A stretch of 64,000 nucleotides of DNA from Blasia pusilla (Eukaryota; Marchantiophyta; Marchantiopsida; Blasiales), in contig CM114272.1 of assembly GCA_050084515.1 (NCBI GenBank), positions 59,644,001 to 59,708,000 of the forward strand, given 5' to 3'. Of the stretch, positions 23,200-34,544 are shown piece by piece. The notes under the pieces were generated by a model. It made no database searches. It saw only the letters and a program-made list of their open reading frames with translations, and had not been told where the DNA came from. Both the position numbers and the translations under genes were made by a program. Numbering within the stretch: position 1 is the first letter of the stretch; the number at the start of each line of letters is the position of its first letter.

Positions 23200-24130
23200 T
23201 TCCGCTTTCACACCTCGCACATGCCTAAGTTTCCTGATTTCTGTATGAGTTTTGATCCGGGGCATGTCACACTTTTACGTTCATGTATTTGAAGTTAGCT
23301 GACTACCGTTCGTAGATCTGACTTCAGATTTATCGGTGATTTAGATACAGAAATAGGCCAAATTCTCGCTTCACAGATGTGATCGCGAGCGTTTAGGGTT
23401 TCTAACCTTCAGGATATTACGAGAAGGATGACAGCTCGAACTGCGACGACGTGATTTTGTGAACATAAGACGTACTCCGACTGGATCGCTATTGAAGAAC
23501 TCTGCGAAGGCCGAGTTTCCAGTTTGAGGAACGGAATGCTCAATCTTCAAAGTCTTCGGTGCGCGAAGAACTTGCGGACCGCCTTGCCCAAGCCCGACAG
23601 AGACAGTAAATCTAAGGCAGCGCACTGGCATCCCGATGGACAGTTCATTGGAGGTTTCCGACAAGTTTTGTAGACTCGGTACGGCTGCCGCGGCTCCACA
23701 AGACCATCTCTTTCTCGTACCGAAAGCGCGTGAGTCTCTGCAGCAGATTCCCAGTCTAGAGTCGACTCACTTTCTTAGCGTAAGCGCACAGCTAACAACA
23801 GCACGAGGTCAAATTGCAAGGCGGTTAACAGACTTGTGACCCAACAAGTACCCTCCCGTCCTGCGGTTACCCAACGAGTACCCACCCAAGAACCTTGCAT
23901 GGTATTCCCGTAATCCCAAGTCCAAGTTTCTCGTACAACGCAGTTTCCACCATGCAGGTCCTAGATTCCGTGTCCACGAAGCTTGGGCACCCCATAACGG
24001 AAAGGACGTGTGCGGGGAAAAAAGTTGTCCCGCGGCAGCTTTACTTACTTATCAATTTATAAATAAAAATGGAGATGCATAAAAAAATGATGTACAGCTT
24101 ACGAAATTACAGTCCCGGTGACGGTGTGTG
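23200..24130. other. Spacer between LINE relic and copy C
   Basis: Short unsupported ORFs on both strands (23371-23664 minus, 23636-23839 plus). A small direct repeat, ACCCAACAAGTACCC / ACCCAACGAGTACCC, lies at about 23840-23890. No confident gene. Confidence 0.4.
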
Positions 24131-24138
24131 AACGAGAG

Positions 24139-24149
24139 CATAAATAGAG
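24139..24149 (+). promoter_or_regulatory. TATA-like box upstream of copy C
   Basis: CATAAATAGAG on the plus strand, about 250 bp before the ATG of copy C, in a CT-rich leader context. Consistent with a pol II core promoter by position and sequence only. Confidence 0.35.
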
Positions 24150-24395
24150 CAATCATCACATCGAGTTTCAATCTTCATCCGAGTACTTAGCACAAGCTAA
24201 GGACAAGATACTCGCAACCTCCAGCTCCAGATCACCTCATTCTGCGCCTCAGCATTGAGTCGCGTCTGAAGTGAGACATTTCTCAGAGTTCCTACCTCTG
24301 AGTTTTATCGTCAGTACCTCCCTGTCTTAACATCTGCGGTCGTGGTCGAGCTATCGACCTTCATTCACTTTGAACCACCGCTAAGGCCATTCGGA

Positions 24396-24773
24396 ATGGG
24401 TAGAGAGGCTGATGTAAGTTGGACTGTGTGGACTATGTGTACACGTATACTTGGCTCACGCATCATTTGAGAGTCCCTGGAACTATTGCGTTTCTATACT
24501 TGAGTGTTCAGGTATCATAGTGGATCGAGGCTGCCAACTAACGATCTACTAAAATGATTCGCCGTCATCGCATCTTGGCTTCTGAATGAATGACTTTCGC
24601 TGAAATCTCGTCAATGGCCATTTCAGGTTTTCGGTGACGATGATCCTCCACCGTGGCTCACTGCCGATCAAGAAGACGAGTTCGAGCCTGAAGGAATCGA
24701 ATTCCATGCAGAATCTTCAGGTGGAGCTCGCGCTTCATGCAGATTCTGGCGTGCACCGGGTAGACAATTCTTC
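24396..24773 (+). CDS. PPWLTA-family gene, copy C (opposite strand, divergent 3' part)
   Basis: Exon 1 is 24396-24413, 18 nt, encoding MGREAD, with a GTAAGT donor. Intron 1 is 24414-24626 and ends TTTCAG. Exon 2 begins at 24627 with VFGDDDPPPWLTADQEDEF, then EPEGIEFHAES. Junction phase and exon 1 length match copies A and B although this copy is on the other strand about 3.7 kb from copy B. The exon 2 end is uncertain: no GTAAGAG donor occurs at 147 nt, alternatives are near 24720 or 24759, and the frame stops near 24780. A TTACAG acceptor at about 24953 followed by VPVTKTDKVA and a stop could be the last exon. Confidence 0.55.
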
Positions 24774-24979
24774 CCCTGAAATTCTAATCTTTCTTTTGGT
24801 TTCTTGTCTTTTGGAATTCATGTCGGCATGATCTGTTCGAACCACACATTCAAAATTTGATACTCTCCTCAGCTCCCCGAAGTTGCTAGCTAGTTCTTGT
24901 TGGCGTTTTGTGAGAGGGGTCCTGACATATGTAGATTCTGGATTTGCTTACAGGTACCTGTCACTAAAACCGACAAAGT

Positions 24980-27200
24980 CGCATGATTTATCCATACCCT
25001 GGCTAAAGTTGGCCGAGTCAAACTTCCGTAAGGTCGACCGGTAACGGTCGATCGAGAGATCTAAGGGAAGGAAGGTAGCATAGGAGACCGGATGGTGGAA
25101 TCAATCTTGGGAAGACCATCGCTTTAGTGGTAACAAACGCTTACCACATCGTTGAGCACGGTTTGGTGGACGGGCGTAAGCTAGCGCTGGAGCACGGAAT
25201 CTCATAATCAGATTGCATAGCAGGACAAAAGTACTGTATGGACACAAAGCACGAGAAAGCAACTGAATATTGATCTATAAGTAGATCATATTTCAGAAGA
25301 GTTTCTTATAAGGACTCTGGAAACAGAAAATACTTCCAGAGATCGGGATCTTACAACGTGAACTATCAGATATCTACCTCGATTTTGAGGTACATTTATG
25401 CGCAGCGCGATCGATGTTACTGTACAGCTCTGCTGGATTTTCCGAATGTAATTTTGGGACATGAATCCTGCCCACCTCAGCTCAGGAGCTTCTAGAAATT
25501 CTTCAGATGCACTGCTGGAAGTGAAAAGGGCATCCTGCAAGTAGTATATACAACATGATCAGCTGTCTCAGACATGTAGAAATAAGGCACACTAGCCACG
25601 TTTATATGAATAGCTCTTTTTTCTTTTTTTTCAGAAATGTTTCAAATCTTGTGAAGTCCACTATCACACATATTCCTAGTCCCATGGACTAGAAATCTAA
25701 CTCAACTCTACGTGCATTCATTATATCTGCCATGCCTTGAATCCAATCTACAAGACCAGATGTCCTCATTATGGCATACTAGGGATCCTATATTTGGCAA
25801 AATACAATGAATTCAATCAAGTGTGTCTCGTGGTGGGAATGGCAGAGTCCCGCATCCCATGAATTTCCCCACTAAATTACTAAATGCGATGTACAAATTT
25901 ACGACAAGAGGCTGGCGACGTCAATTTCAGGAGTATGAATATGAAGTACCGCATGTAATTCATTGAAAGCCAATTCCTTGTGGTTTAGGATGAGTTGAAA
26001 AACCTTGGGGTATGAGTCTCGGAAGGTAACTGGTTAAAGGCCCGATTATTTTATGAAATATTTCACAAATCGAGCCGTTTGAAGCTCAGAGTTATACCTT
26101 GAGTACCGGGTACTATTTAAGTTTTAAACTTCTAATTATCCCGATCAATCCTTCTTTGCCAATATTGCATTATGAATATCAAGTGCACTAACTTGAGTGG
26201 TGGGACCTAGAAGAGTTCTCAAAGTTCTGATGGCACCAGTCTTCGGGTCCTCAGATATTTAGTTGTTGTCAAATGTTGAAGTAAAGTTAGGAAGCTAACT
26301 GTGGGGATGCACGTACTATACCGAATCTTGTCTCTATCTGCATGTCCTGGGCCCTCACTACTCCAAAAGCAAACAAAACAGAATCAGGAGAGCTGTAGTA
26401 ACAATTCGAGTGAACCGCCTTCACCTTTTCTACGAATTCCGTGCAGGTGTTGAAAATTTGCAGTTTGTGAGCTTCTTCTAAGCCCAGCACCTTCTTCTTT
26501 AGAACCCGAAGAATCCGCAATCGATATCAACTTCGAACGCAAGACGCTACCGGAAATGTAAAATACGTCAACTGAATACTGGCGAATGTCCAGACGGCTA
26601 ATCTTCAATGCTCTACCACTTCCATTTAAGCTCATCTTTCGATTGCTCGCTCTCTAAAACGTAGAGCGTAGCTTACCGAGAATCAGTGGCCACGAGCGAG
26701 AGGTCGGAGTCAAACTGGAAGTGCAGAAAGGTCTGGGAAAAGACATCTAAAACGAGGGATTTACGAAACAGATCTCGGAATAGTGAAATTCTGGAAGTAC
26801 CCGACTTCAATTAATAGTTTTCCGGATGGATATGGTTAGCATTTGGAAATTCTCCGGAAACTAATTTGGAGGGAAGGAAACATATCGGAGGATTTTATCG
26901 TTTATGGTTTAAGGGCTTAAAAAAATGTGCATGAACGTCGACAAGAACTCTTAGCATCATGACCTTTAACTCTGCTCTTAAGTTTGCAGACTTTGCTATC
27001 TACTCAGTTCACTAAAGTGTGACTAAAGCACCCACTCAACGCTGAAGTCCCTTTCCCCGAACTTCTCCTATCCCTCCCAACCGGCCACCGCAATTGACAG
27101 TGTCTCGCATTGTCGCCATGCATACCGCCTGCGTGGTGGGATATGCGGTCTCCGGGATTCATGAAGGTGTCGTTAGGAGTCCAGAAATGTTGACCTGAGC
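24980..27200. other. Spacer with unsupported short ORFs
   Basis: Overlapping short ORFs on the minus strand (25286-25540; 26287-26520; 26384-26635) lack recognisable domains. A GTAAGC donor-like site near 26672 (minus) sits upstream of an ATG at 26635, so an undetected intron-containing gene is possible, but I cannot assemble one. Confidence 0.35.
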
Positions 27201-27682
27201 ACTATTTAGATAACATATATTGGAATCCACAATATAGATTGTTTTTCATACAGATAAACACATGAAATGGGAGAAAAAGTTTTTGTACCACAAAGTTTTA
27301 ACAATTGGAACGTAGGCTTTCCATGTGTTGTACGTAGCACAACACGGGTAGTGCAGAAGGGGTGACGTGTTTTTCTGACGTAGTGGGTTACCAAGTGCGA
27401 CGTGTAGGTGACGTGTTATTAGGAGCTAATAACGAACTTGACTTAAGCGAACGAATAATTCAAACAAAATTTGGAAGAGTGAAGGAGGATGATCCAAAGA
27501 AAATTGGAAAATTTGAGGGGGAAAAATTAGAAAAGAACTTAGATAGAAAATTTAGAAAAAAATTTAGAGAAAAAAATTTCTTCCCTAGGTTTGGGCAAAC
27601 GGGGTTCGGTAGCCCGAACCCGGGCCTAACCCTAGCCTTCCTCCCCAACCCTAAGGTTTTGTAGCCGCCGCAGGCATGTTTA

Positions 27683-27835
27683 GCAGAAGATCTCACAGGC
27701 ATGTTTAGCCTGTGAGATCTTCTGCCGTTAGATCTCAGATCTAACGGCCTATGAAAGCCGCCGCATGCCCCCTAACCCCTTCCCCCTATCCCTACCCCCC
27801 GCGCCAAGGCAGGCCGTAGGATCTGAAATCCTACG
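27683..27835. repeat. Cluster of three perfect hairpins
   Basis: Hairpin 1: 18-bp perfect stem 27683-27700 / 27708-27725 with 7-nt loop ATGTTTA. Hairpin 2 overlaps its foot: 12-bp stem 27724-27735 / 27737-27748 with a 1-nt spacer. Hairpin 3: 8-bp stem 27815-27822 / 27828-27835. The first two contain AGATCT words. The loop sequence of hairpin 1 also occurs immediately upstream within GGCATGTTTAGC, so the segment looks locally templated. Confidence 0.8.
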
Positions 27836-27839
27836 ATGC

Positions 27840-28760
27840 CTCCCACCTAAACCCTAAAGGTTCGGATTAGAGCCGGCTTCGATCCGAGCCGTCCTTAACA
27901 GCTCTGATTCGAGCCGCCGGAGAGCGAGGATTTCCCCCCTTCGGCCTTCCCCACTTCGCGCCTTCGGCTTTCCCCCATTCCCGCCTTCAGTCTTCTCCCC
28001 TCCGGCCTCTCCCGCACCTTCGACCTCATTTCGAAGGTCTCTCGCAGTGCAACTCCAGTCTCTCGTGTTCGTCCGCGTCCAGTGCACTCATTTCTACCCG
28101 CTCTTGCTCGTGCTCTGGTTTTCACCTGCCCTGCTGGTGCTCTCATTTCTATGTGCCCGTGCTTATGCTCTGATTTTGTTGCTCGTGCTCTCATTTTCGT
28201 GCGCCCCTGCTCATTCTCAGATTTTGTCGGTGGCTTCTGCTCCGACTTTCATTTGGCTCGTGCTCCGATTTTTGTTGTTGGCTTGTGATCCGATTTTTAT
28301 TGCTGGCTCGGGTTTCAGTGTAGAAAGGGGCCCCATTTCTTTGCTGAAATTGCAGCAAACCTAATTTGACATCCATGGATACTCAAACCTAGTTTGGCCC
28401 CTGATTTCAGGTCTGTATCCCATGTTCCTAGTTTAGTTCTATGTCGAAATATGCAACTTCAGATTCAGGTGGGGTGCGTTAGCCAGGGCTTTTCTTGGTT
28501 AGTCAGATTCAGGTCGAGTGTCTCAGCCGCGGCCTTACTGTTTAGATTTGATCAAGTGATTCAATCCATCATTCGGGTAAGGTAAGATTGAGGCTTTCCT
28601 TTGAAGGTAAGATTCAGGTTGGGTCCGTGACATTTGACATGATAGGCTAGAGTACTCGAGCGGAGTACTCTGATAGTGAAATATGAGAATCATACACATC
28701 TTCAGATTCATCTCAAGTTGCTTTCATTTTCAAGTAAATCTTACATGTCTGTAGATCCCT
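27840..28760. other. Spacer, pyrimidine-rich, no supported gene
   Basis: The first half contains many CTC/TTCG words and yields overlapping ORFs on both strands with no domain. A 9-bp hairpin (AGAGTACTC, 5-nt loop) occurs at 28649-28671. Confidence 0.4.
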
Positions 28761-28767
28761 TAGCAAC

Positions 28768-29286
28768 TCATGAACTATACCTAGTAACATAGTAAGAGCA
28801 TACATAGATATTCAGTACTACACCCTTCACCATTTTCACTTTTTGAATCGATTCCTCTATAGCTTGGGGATCCGAACTTGGTGAACTAGGCACATCAAGG
28901 CCGACCGGACATCTTCTATAAGATGGCGAGTTGCGCCCTTGATGATTGGGGTGCGGCATCCTCTCACGTTTCAACCTAGACTCTCCCTCCATCGTGCATC
29001 TTCTTTAATTGTTGAGCTTTCTCAATTGATATGGGGGAGTTCCCTGGACGTCGAATAGGACGTCTTTTTTGGATCCCCCCTTCCGATTTGGAATGTACCC
29101 TTTGTCGGATGATGCAAGGTGTTCTCGAACAAGAAGGGAATCTTTTATTGCACCCTCGAATCCAGGAGCGTGGATGGGTGTTAGTCTTTCCTCCCTAGGA
29201 GGACTATTGTGGAAGTACGATTTCTTCCACCTACTCAAACGCACGCAATCCTCTTGGGAAATGGGAGACCACTTCGAGAGGATCAC
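28768..29286 (-). pseudogene. Unrecognised ORF, 173 codons with one internal stop
   Basis: ORFs 29286-29005 and 28992-28768 are in the same minus-strand frame, separated by a single TAA. Residues include SKWSPISQEDCVRLSRWKKS, HAPGFEGAIKDSLLVREHL, YIPNRKGG and CPVGLDVPSSPSSD. Composition is balanced, unlike random ORFs nearby. I do not recognise a domain. A transposon accessory gene or a captured host exon is possible. Confidence 0.4.
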
Positions 29287-29333
29287 AAAGTAAGGGGAGA
29301 ATTACGAAAACTGTAGGGAGTTTCCGGGCATAT

Positions 29334-29388
29334 ACAAATAATTCCATCCCCCATTTCCCCTAAGGGAATGGGAGATGGAATTATTTGT
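29334..29388. repeat. Inverted repeat, 25-26 bp arms, 4-nt loop
   Basis: Left arm 29334-29359 pairs with right arm 29364-29388 (ACAAATAATTCCATC... against ...GATGGAATTATTTGT) with about two irregularities. It would fold into a long hairpin. Confidence 0.75.
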
Positions 29389-29399
29389 AATAAGGGATC

Positions 29400-30960
29400 C
29401 TTGAAGAATGTTCATATATGCTACATGTGAAATGCCAATCAAAATCTATCACCTTCATCCAAGGTCAATTTGTGGAAGGTTTTAAGTTTGGTAGGAAATG
29501 CAAAGTATGTACTAAAGTTGACTCTAGAAGTGTCTTAAAATAAATCTTAAAGCAATCCAACAAATACAGACATGAAAGAATTTTGAAATGTGGCTAGAGG
29601 TAATTGGTAGCTAATTCAAGGCATTCCAACTATTCTACAGGATAGCTAGATCAGATCAATATGGTAGAAATAATACTTAGGAAATTGAAATATCAGTTAT
29701 TAGCCAATGGAGAACCTCATACTCATGTATAAATTGAGTGGATTAGCGAAACAATGGGTATGCATTCCAACTTTGAATGAAGAAAATTTATAAAGAGATC
29801 AGACATGAGAGAATTTCCGACTATCTAGAAAAGATCTAAAAATTTATTTTTCTAGCTCTTCTTGGCTCCACGTCATACTTGGCTCTAAGATGTCATTTAT
29901 ATCACCTATTTGGCCTTGGAAAAATGATTTCATTGTATGAAAGTTCAGTATCTCACAGCTTATTGGAACATATCTTGGTATCTTGATACTTTCATATTCC
30001 TATTCCCTGATTTTATTTGCAATGAATCTCTTCATGAAGCTATGGTGTTCTAACATTGTATTCTTGGACACCACCATATGAAATCTAGTAGCAGAAAATA
30101 TACACACTCTCATTTCACAGGTAGGCAACATGTCCTTTTAGGCTTCTAGGTGATGTCTCCCGTGAGTTCTCATTCTCTCTTTTACCAAAATTGAGACAAA
30201 TATGTTACAATAGCACAATTTTTTCCACTCAGTCGGGATACTTCAATTGCTTTCCACTCCGTAATAAGATTCTTGAAATTCTTGTCATTTTTCAAAAGAT
30301 GAGTCTAGCACACCAGATTTAAACCACTGTTGAGGAAGTTCTAATACGGTGAAGATAAACACTGTACTACTTTGATAAAGCATCCCCCAACCAGCCTTTT
30401 GTCAATGGGAAAGGTAGAAGTATTCCCATTTGAGTCCCATTTTCGATTATCTAATATATTATCATCATCTGTGACAATACTTTGGAAAGACTATGAATGT
30501 ATAAGTGGTTGCCTTAATTTTTTTTCCTAGCCCTCCTACTCCCTTGCATATATTCCGCTTTTGACTCCTTGCCCGACGACAAAAAGGTTGCCTTCCATTT
30601 CATTGGGCGGCGGAGCTCTACAAGAGGGCGCGGCGGAGCTCCACGGGATGGCGGCGGGGATGGGAAGGAGACTGATGGTGGGATGGAGGATGGAGGGGGA
30701 TCATATGTTATATCAAAACGGAGATACCGACTTCCTCTACGTTTTGATCCATAGAGTCAATCTTCTAGTGAAGTATTTTTCATTTTATTTTTTTTTGTAG
30801 ATTTTTGTTATTTTAGGGTTTCTCATGTAGGTATTAGGGTCCTCTTTGTTGTCTCGTTTTGTTGTAATGCTTTGAATGTTTCCAAGACAACTCATGTTGT
30901 TATTTCACACCACCCTTCTTTTTTTTCTCTATGTCCTTATTCTGTAGCCACACACATTCC
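29400..30960. other. AT-rich spacer, nothing recognised
   Basis: I see no gene or repeat here beyond short unsupported ORFs near 30561-30800. Confidence 0.5.
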
Positions 30961-30966
30961 TTGGTC

Positions 30967-31165
30967 TTCATTAGGCTTGTCAACGGATATTCATTTTCCC
31001 GACGGTTTTTGACACCTGCAGGAGGGCTTCACGTCTTGGGAGTCCCACTCGGGAGCCATGACTTTGTATCGAGTTTTGTGGCGGCGACTCTTACCGAGAA
31101 TCTTCTTCATGTCGACGATCTCACGAGGATTGGTGACCCTCAAGTAGCTTATGGAATGTCAACCA
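30967..31165 (+). pseudogene. LINE reverse-transcriptase fragment, same family as 21.6-23.2 kb
   Basis: Plus-strand residues GGLHVLGVPLGSHDFVSSF and LTRIGDPQVAYGM match EGVRFFRVPIGLIDYVSKF and LSHLGDPQVAYGI in the minus-strand LINE relic. Only about 65 codons of the thumb region are present. Similarity ends where the frame reads into unrelated sequence after about 31160. Confidence 0.75.
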
Positions 31166-31169
31166 CTGA

Positions 31170-31980
31170 ACGAGGGTGTAGCCTCCCGAGGGCGTCAATG
31201 GTAACAGTGGAAGAAGGAGCCATATCCATGGGGCAGAGCGCACGAACCGCTCGCAAGTACTCCCTGGCTCGCCCAAGTCTCCTACATCGTCGCAATCTGG
31301 CCAACTTGGGGGAGCGATTCCTGCCGCATAGGGACGCACATTGTCCCAACATACGGGGAGATGTAATTGGCAAGTAAGGTAGCCGGGAGGTGGAGTTGAG
31401 GACGCACAAGGGAACTACGAGCCAGGAGCCGGGTTGGGAGGGAGAGGGATAGTTGGGGTCGCGTATAGGGCAGTGTGCCCTAGAACGCGGGAAGGAAGGA
31501 GTGGGTTGGAAGGAGACAAGAAGGGCGCAGCAAGTCACAAGGAGGAAGAGGTCACAAGGAGGAATTAATGCAGTGGAAGAGAAGAGCCGGGAGTTGGGAG
31601 CGAGCAGTCGGGGTTCAAAAGGGGGGTGACGGGGGTCCGCCCCATAGGACGGCGCACCCACGTAAAGACGTCGGGAGAGAGGACGGGACCGTCCCAACTT
31701 ATGTGGAGAGGGAACCAGGGCTTCGGGACGCCACCTCTCACTAAGGTTCCTCGGGGACGATGGATGTGTCCCAGATGTACATCGAGGAGATACTAAGTAG
31801 GTTTCGATTCCGACTTTTTCTGTGACATGGATGACGGGAAGGCGACTAACGATGGGGCCACATGAGCACCCGGCCTTTCTACTCTTAGCGTCCTAGAGAT
31901 GTATGTCGTGGTAGGTAGCGATAAATGGCTATCTGGAGTTAGAGGGACCTAACCACCAACTAGGGGGACGATTGGAGATA
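31170..31980. other. GC/purine-rich spacer
   Basis: Long overlapping ORFs here (for example 31149-31697 minus) are compositional. No domain seen. Confidence 0.45.
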
Positions 31981-32739
31981 TTTTGGTACTGCTCGCCTCT
32001 TTGTATGGATTCCATGAGTTAGCATGGGATCGTGTGTGTTTGTGTGTGTGTTCGATGACAACAATGTATGTTGTGTAGCGATGTGTATGCGCACGACAAC
32101 TATCACGACTGTTAGGATAGATCGGTGGGATCTAGCAGAGCGTCTGCACGAGTAGTGGGGGACGGGCCCAAGAGGTCAAGAATGACCTGTTGAGGCCCAG
32201 GGAAACCTAAGAGACCAGGTTTCCCCTCCGTTTCGGCTCATTTGGAGCCATATTGAGGAACTTACTATTTTAGGTAAGTACCATTTAAGTATATGATCAA
32301 TTTTCTATTTTTGGTAAGTGGCCTTTGACCTCCTACATCAGGTCAAGTGCCAAGGAGATGACTTGGGAGAATAGGTTACCATGGAGAGAGCTTGGGAGAG
32401 GGGAGGGATATACCTCAAGGAGAGAGAGCTTGAGAGCTCATTTTTTCTTTGTTGAACCTCTTGGCACGAGGCGACAAAGCTATGGTCCCTTGCCTTGTGA
32501 GTGTAACCCAAGCCTCTCATTAGGAGAGTGGGTTTGGTTTGACATGAGAGAGAGTGCACACCTTTGAGAGGTATGGTATGAGATGGTGTAGAGAGAGATT
32601 GGATCTTACTTTATTTGAGATCTTTTGGTACTTCTCGCCTCTATGTATGGATGCCATGAGTTAGCATGGGATCGTGTGTGTTTTGTGTGTGTTCGATGAC
32701 AGCGATGTATGTTGTGTAGCGATGTGTATGCGCACGACA
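31981..32739. repeat. Direct repeat pair (about 118 bp) flanking the 32.1 kb dispersed repeat
   Basis: 31981-32098 and 32623-32739 are near-identical: each starts TTTTGGTACT, contains CATGAGTTAGCATGGGATCG and a GTGT run, and ends with TGTGTATGCGCACGACA. The intervening sequence is the dispersed repeat. Either the repeat arrived with a local duplication, or unequal exchange duplicated the flank. Confidence 0.8.
32110..32612 (+). repeat. Dispersed repeat, copy 2
   Basis: Plus-strand counterpart of the inverted copy at 7815-8330, similar over its whole length by eye. The left junction falls close to TGTTAGGATAGATCGG and the right close to GAGATTGGATCTTACTTTA. No coding function inferred. Confidence 0.75.
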
Positions 32740-34539
32740 CATGGGGCATCAACTTGTCCCATTTGAGGATGTAAGTAGAGAAAAAAATTTCGGAGGGAGG
32801 TAACAAGCATCTTTCAACGTTTTGGGGGATTTGAGTGATGCCTTTTTGATAGGGGGCAATCAAGTCAAAACTTACTTTTCTTATGCATTATCCAAATTTC
32901 TAGTTTTCTGTAGACAAATCGGTGTTGAAATAGATTTGGTGCATGCAAGAACCATAGATGGACACAATTGGCCTACAAAGAGACTACTCCACACATTTAT
33001 CATAACGCGTATAGCACAATTGTATTATCGTAAGATTTCAAGTTTTATTTGAAAATTTAATTTTAGGAATCAAGCGATTCACAATTACTAGTAGATACCA
33101 CATATTGACTAATGGCGTAATTAATGACGAGTAATTTGAATTACCCTTCACTACCTTGACCATATACTTGAATAAGCCCTAAAGTTGACCCTAACTTGAC
33201 TAACCTCAAAAGACTACCCTATGGCTCAAAGTTGATCCCAATTTAAGGATACTTGTCAAAAGCTTAGAGGTTGAAATTGCGCAATAGAAGATAAAAGGCC
33301 ATTCTACAATAATAATATTGATTGTGTATTCATTAGTGCACGTTAATATATTGCATGAAATTTATTATAGTAAAGAAAGATGATAAGTTTCATAATAATT
33401 ATTTTATCATTTCAAAATAAGTGTACCAATTGGAGAATACATGTTTGGTACTGTTAAGCCTTCAATAAGTGTATGATAAAAGAATTGATTTTTTCTATAC
33501 TAAAGTGAATTTCATCCACTTTAGTATAGAAAAAGGAACTTTTAAATTGTATGTATATGGACTTACTAGTAACTAAAATCAGAACATCCATATTTTTTGG
33601 CATACATAAGCATAACTAGAAGAAATCTATATTATTATTGGAGAATGCATTCTTGATTTGCAAACACCTCTTTGGTTGACATGTGGCAACTGGGCAACAA
33701 GAAAATGTTTCTCCATCTACGGGCAGTAAGAAAACGATTTCCCTTCATTCTCGTGTATGGCACTGGCTGCCCACTAGCATATTATGAATGATGGGAGAGT
33801 GTTTTCTTTTTGCAAACGCCTCTCCATTTGACACGTGAAAATTGGGCAGTAAGAAAATATTTCACATCTTATTGGCAGCAAGAAAAAAGTTTGAATTTGT
33901 GTGAGCATCATTAATCCCTCCCCTTCACGGGCTCTACACTAACAAAAACTCTTCAAACACTTTTTTATTTTCCGTGCATCGCACCGGCACCTTACTAGTG
34001 TAAATAATTAGGAAGGGATATGTTAAGGAAGAGGGGAGGAATTTTCCTCTTTAGAAACTAGTTGGCATGCACAAATTTTCTTTTATTTGAGATCTTTTTT
34101 TATAAATTGCGATTTTCTTTTAAAGTTCTCTTACACCTCTTCATTCAATGGCCACTGTCACCACCTCTCTTTTGAAACCGCCCCTTGGACCCCCTCTCCC
34201 CCGCCCTCTTTTTCTCTAATCCTCCGCCACTAGTATCTTCCTAACATGCAAAATCATTATAATAGGGGGTGGGGGGGGGGGCTTCCCTTATTTGAAAACA
34301 TCCCACCCCTTTCATCTTCCTTATTTTGGAAAATAATTTACACCATTACTTAATCTCCTTAACCATTTATAAAGAAAAATTATTTCATTAAATTAGAAAA
34401 GATCTTCTTTCCCACTTTACCTTATTCTAATTTCCATCTCCTTTTTTCTGAAAGGAAAATTTCTTCTCCTCTTTCTTCTTAAAATCGTGTATTACCCCTA
34501 CATTTCTCCTATTCTTTATACATCCATATATTGAAAATC
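32740..34539. other. AT-rich spacer with a hairpin and a G-run
   Basis: No gene supported. A perfect 18-bp inverted repeat (33490-33507 / 33517-33534) with a 9-nt loop is MITE-like in form. An 11-G run is at 34271-34281. A pair of similar sentences near 33655-33720 and 33790-33860 (TGCAAACxCCTCT..TTGACA..TGxxAA.TGGGCA) is a diverged direct duplication. Confidence 0.5.
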
Positions 34540-34544
34540 AGATC

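Noticed and set aside
27362-27664. 100-codon plus-strand ORF rich in Lys, Phe and Asn
   Set aside because: AAATTTAGAAAA-type low-complexity sequence with no domain.
31149-31697. 182-codon minus-strand ORF
   Set aside because: Antisense to a purine-rich spacer and overlapping the LINE fragment; no domain and biased composition.
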